From positions 402,291 to 431,675 of the forward strand of contig BFEA01000113.1 in NCBI GenBank assembly GCA_003427395.1: a stretch of 29,385 bases of DNA. Direction: 5' to 3'. This DNA is from Chara braunii (Eukaryota; Streptophyta; Charophyceae; Charales; Characeae). Shown piece after piece: positions 27,633 through 29,385 of the stretch (position 1 is the stretch's first letter; the number at the start of each line of letters is the position of its first letter). Made by a program: the position numbers and the translations under genes. Below the pieces are notes generated by a model, which was not told the DNA's origin, did not search any database, and worked only from the letters and a program-made list of their open reading frames with translations.

Positions 27633-27794
27633 ATGGCAAGCTCGCGTACCGCAGCAGCCCAGTCGCAGGCCAGTCGTGCTGCCGCCAATACGGCGACCAT
27701 CTGGCAGCAAGGTACACATGACGTGGTCACGTATATGGCGTGGGTACCTATTTGGCCTACTAAGGCCCTGAATCGGCTACCTTATTTTAGGTAG
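27633..27794 (+). CDS. Small Ala/Thr-rich ORF, unsupported
   Basis: A 53-codon frame starting MASSRTAAAQSQASRAAANT at the first ATG after the hairpin modules. An AAGGTAC near 27709 could be a splice donor. The region also folds (TGCTGCC/GGCAGCA, 27677-27709). It may be chance, or the first exon of an element protein. No homolog recognised. Confidence 0.2.
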   Translation: MASSRTAAAQSQASRAAANTATIWQQGTHDVVTYMAWVPIWPTKALNRLPYFR

Positions 27795-28050
27795 ACTAAG
27801 TCTAGCTTTTGTATGACCGCGCACTCCTACGGCCTTGTCGAGAACCGCGGACGAAAAGTCGTACCGCTGACTCCTGCTATTTCAATCGAATGTCAATGGC
27901 ATCACACGTCAACTACGTCATACGTCAACGATGTCAGGCTTTAGGTTTCTCAACTATAGGGTTGGTCTGAATAACTTTGGCAACGTCAATTTCATCATGT
28001 TCCTCAAATCCAGCGCATAGAGTCGGACAATATCTGACCTTGAAAAACTT

Positions 28051-28080
28051 GGGCAGAAACCCTCACAGGGGTTTCTGTCC
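28051..28080 (+). repeat. 12-bp hairpin at the end of the array
   Basis: CAGAAACCC (28054-28062) pairs with GGGTTTCTG (28069-28077), loop TCACAG. It is extended outward by GGG/TCC pairs including one G-U. Confidence 0.75.
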
Positions 28081-28489
28081 TGACACCGCGATAAGAGCGC
28101 CTGACTGCACTCTGCTTAAACTAGTATGACACGAACTGGGCTGCTTATGACACCAGTTTTCCATGCGTCAGTGACTCTTAATATGGCCACCAAAAGGGTA
28201 TACTACAACAGTTCTTCCTTACGCGAGGCGCCAATAAATTTTAAAGCCTTTTCCGTGAATATACGCTTGTCCTTCCCCTAGGAGGTGGTCTGGGATACCC
28301 CTCGTCCTCGCCCGAGAGAACCTCGGATCTTAGAAGTCGGGCTGACTCCACCACAACAGCATGGTACCCCCCCGCAAAAGCGGTCCACTCCGAGTCCATA
28401 ACAGAGCCGGCCCCTAAGGCAAGGAACCTCCGCCTCAGATGCCTCATAGGAAAAGGAAAGGAATCTACCATGGTGAGCAAACGATCTCT
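28081..28489 (+). other. Unannotated segment ending in a purine tract
   Basis: No coding sequence is supported. AGGAAAAGGAAAGGAA at 28448-28463 is a polypurine tract lying 26 bases upstream of the right direct repeat. That is roughly where an LTR element would have its plus-strand primer, although such tracts normally abut the LTR. Confidence 0.4.
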
Positions 28490-28935
28490 TGCCGCCTGAC
28501 GTCAACAACAACTTAGACGAAAAATAATCACAGAAGGAAAAGTCATTCAGACGGACGGGCATAAACGGAGAGGGTCATTCGGGAAAGAACCGGTGACCTT
28601 GGGAAAAATCTATGTCCATTCAGACTTTTCTTCTTAGTGATTGCTTTATTTTTTTTCGTCGTTTTTTTTTTTCTTCGGTTTGAGACATACAAACAAGTGT
28701 GAAGAAGTGAGAGCAACCAAACATTAGCCATCTCATGGTCACACCCCCTTCCATTTCAATAAGCCACACCTGCAGTCGGATCAGACGACAAGTTCAACAG
28801 AAAAACAATGTGAACCCAAACTCGGGTCAGACTCACATTCACAAGCGCAAACACACATTTCCTCTGCCTTTCAGTGAACATTCAAAGAACAGGGTCGAAT
28901 AAAGTGTGGGTTCACTCAGACGTGAGAGGATCTGA
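28490..28935 (+). repeat. Direct repeat, right copy (LTR-like)
   Basis: TGCCGCCTGACGTCAA and ~445 bp following match the left copy at 24244-24712 in the same orientation, with many substitutions and small indels. The pair brackets 3.8 kb that contains the minisatellite and the ribozyme/hairpin array. Confidence 0.7.
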
Positions 28936-28943
28936 GCTATGAA

Positions 28944-29010
28944 TCCCCCGTGGTCATGACCGCGGGGTCAATCTCGGCCTGCGGTCGGGATCCCAACCGC
29001 CGAGGACGGC
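28944..29010. repeat. GC-rich palindromes
   Basis: CCCCGTGGTCATGACCGCGGGG (28946-28967) folds with CCCCG/CGGGG and a GGTCATGACC palindrome. GCGGTCGGGATCCCAACCGC (28981-29000) is near-perfectly self-complementary and is nested in CTCGG/CCGAG. Confidence 0.7.
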
Positions 29011-29039
29011 TGCGAGCGGGGGCCGCGGTCGAAAAACCC

Positions 29040-29347
29040 CGACATTTTTAATTCCTAGGATAATAGGCAAAAACAAAATATATATATATATGGGGTTATA
29101 GGTTTTTTTGCGCTTTACAATCGTATACTTTTAGTTTTATTTTTTGATTTCGTTTGGGATTTTTTAAAAATGTAAAACAGAAATCCCTTAAGCAAAAGTT
29201 CTTCACTTTATTCGTTTAGTAAGAAAAATAAAGGATTTTGTTTGTTTTTATCTCAAATTTGGTAACGAGTTTTGATATGACCTCAAGGCAAAAGTTGTTC
29301 AGTTTATTTTTTGGCATAACATATATTTGTTTCAGATTTTTCTGAAT

Positions 29348-29385
<38 letters not shown>
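29040..29385. other. AT-rich tail with TA microsatellite and terminal poly-T
   Basis: A TA run at about 29078-29091, T-rich sequence with GCAAAAGTTCTTCACTTTAT at 29193 echoed by GCAAAAGTTGTTCAGTTTAT at 29288 (a ~95-bp-spaced repeat), then poly-T from about 29349 to the end. No gene. Confidence 0.7.

Overview
The window is eukaryotic, repeat-dense nuclear DNA. No intact host gene is visible. Almost everything recognisable is a transposable element or its debris. The gag/pol protein remnants (8.5-15 kb) and a second zinc-knuckle ORF (15.2-17.75 kb) resemble, from memory, the Ty3/gypsy elements that fill the genome of the charophyte alga Chara. I therefore infer a charophyte (Chara-like) genome; no search was run.

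Layout. (1) 1-3.8 kb: poly-G start, three copies of a ~130-bp terminal-inverted-repeat element (MITE), pieces of tRNA-derived SINEs, a head-to-head pair of ~260-bp SINE-like copies, and a 161-bp tandem duplication. (2) 3995-20908: one large, decayed Ty3/gypsy-type LTR retrotransposon on the + strand. Its ~1.53-kb 5' LTR is split by a 2,601-bp inserted element with a 4-bp target duplication. Then come a primer-binding site, gag (its zinc-knuckle part physically inverted), protease, RT, RNase H and integrase. A second gag-like zinc-knuckle ORF, a hairpin-rich 3' region and a 3' LTR follow. (3) 20909-~23690: a second LTR element on the minus strand, tail-to-tail with the first 3' LTR. It has ~0.5-kb LTR parts around a 1.8-kb interior that holds an unrecognised gene-like remnant with a splice acceptor. 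(4) 24.2-28.9 kb: two ~450-470-bp direct repeats flank a 3.8-kb segment. That segment holds a 55-bp minisatellite, a canonical hammerhead ribozyme motif, and an unusual series of about twenty strong RNA hairpins, including a diverged two-copy hairpin module. (5) 28.9-29.4 kb: GC-rich palindromes, then AT-rich sequence ending in poly-T.

The most interesting part is region 4. A hammerhead motif with short stem III, embedded in a continuous hairpin array and bracketed by LTR-like direct repeats, suggests a retrozyme-like or other non-autonomous, highly structured RNA element. The hammerhead and the hairpins are read directly from the sequence; the element identity is inference. Other notable points are the inversion inside gag, the second gag-like ORF behind pol, and catalytic Asp-to-Asn changes in both RT and integrase, which show the large element is dead.
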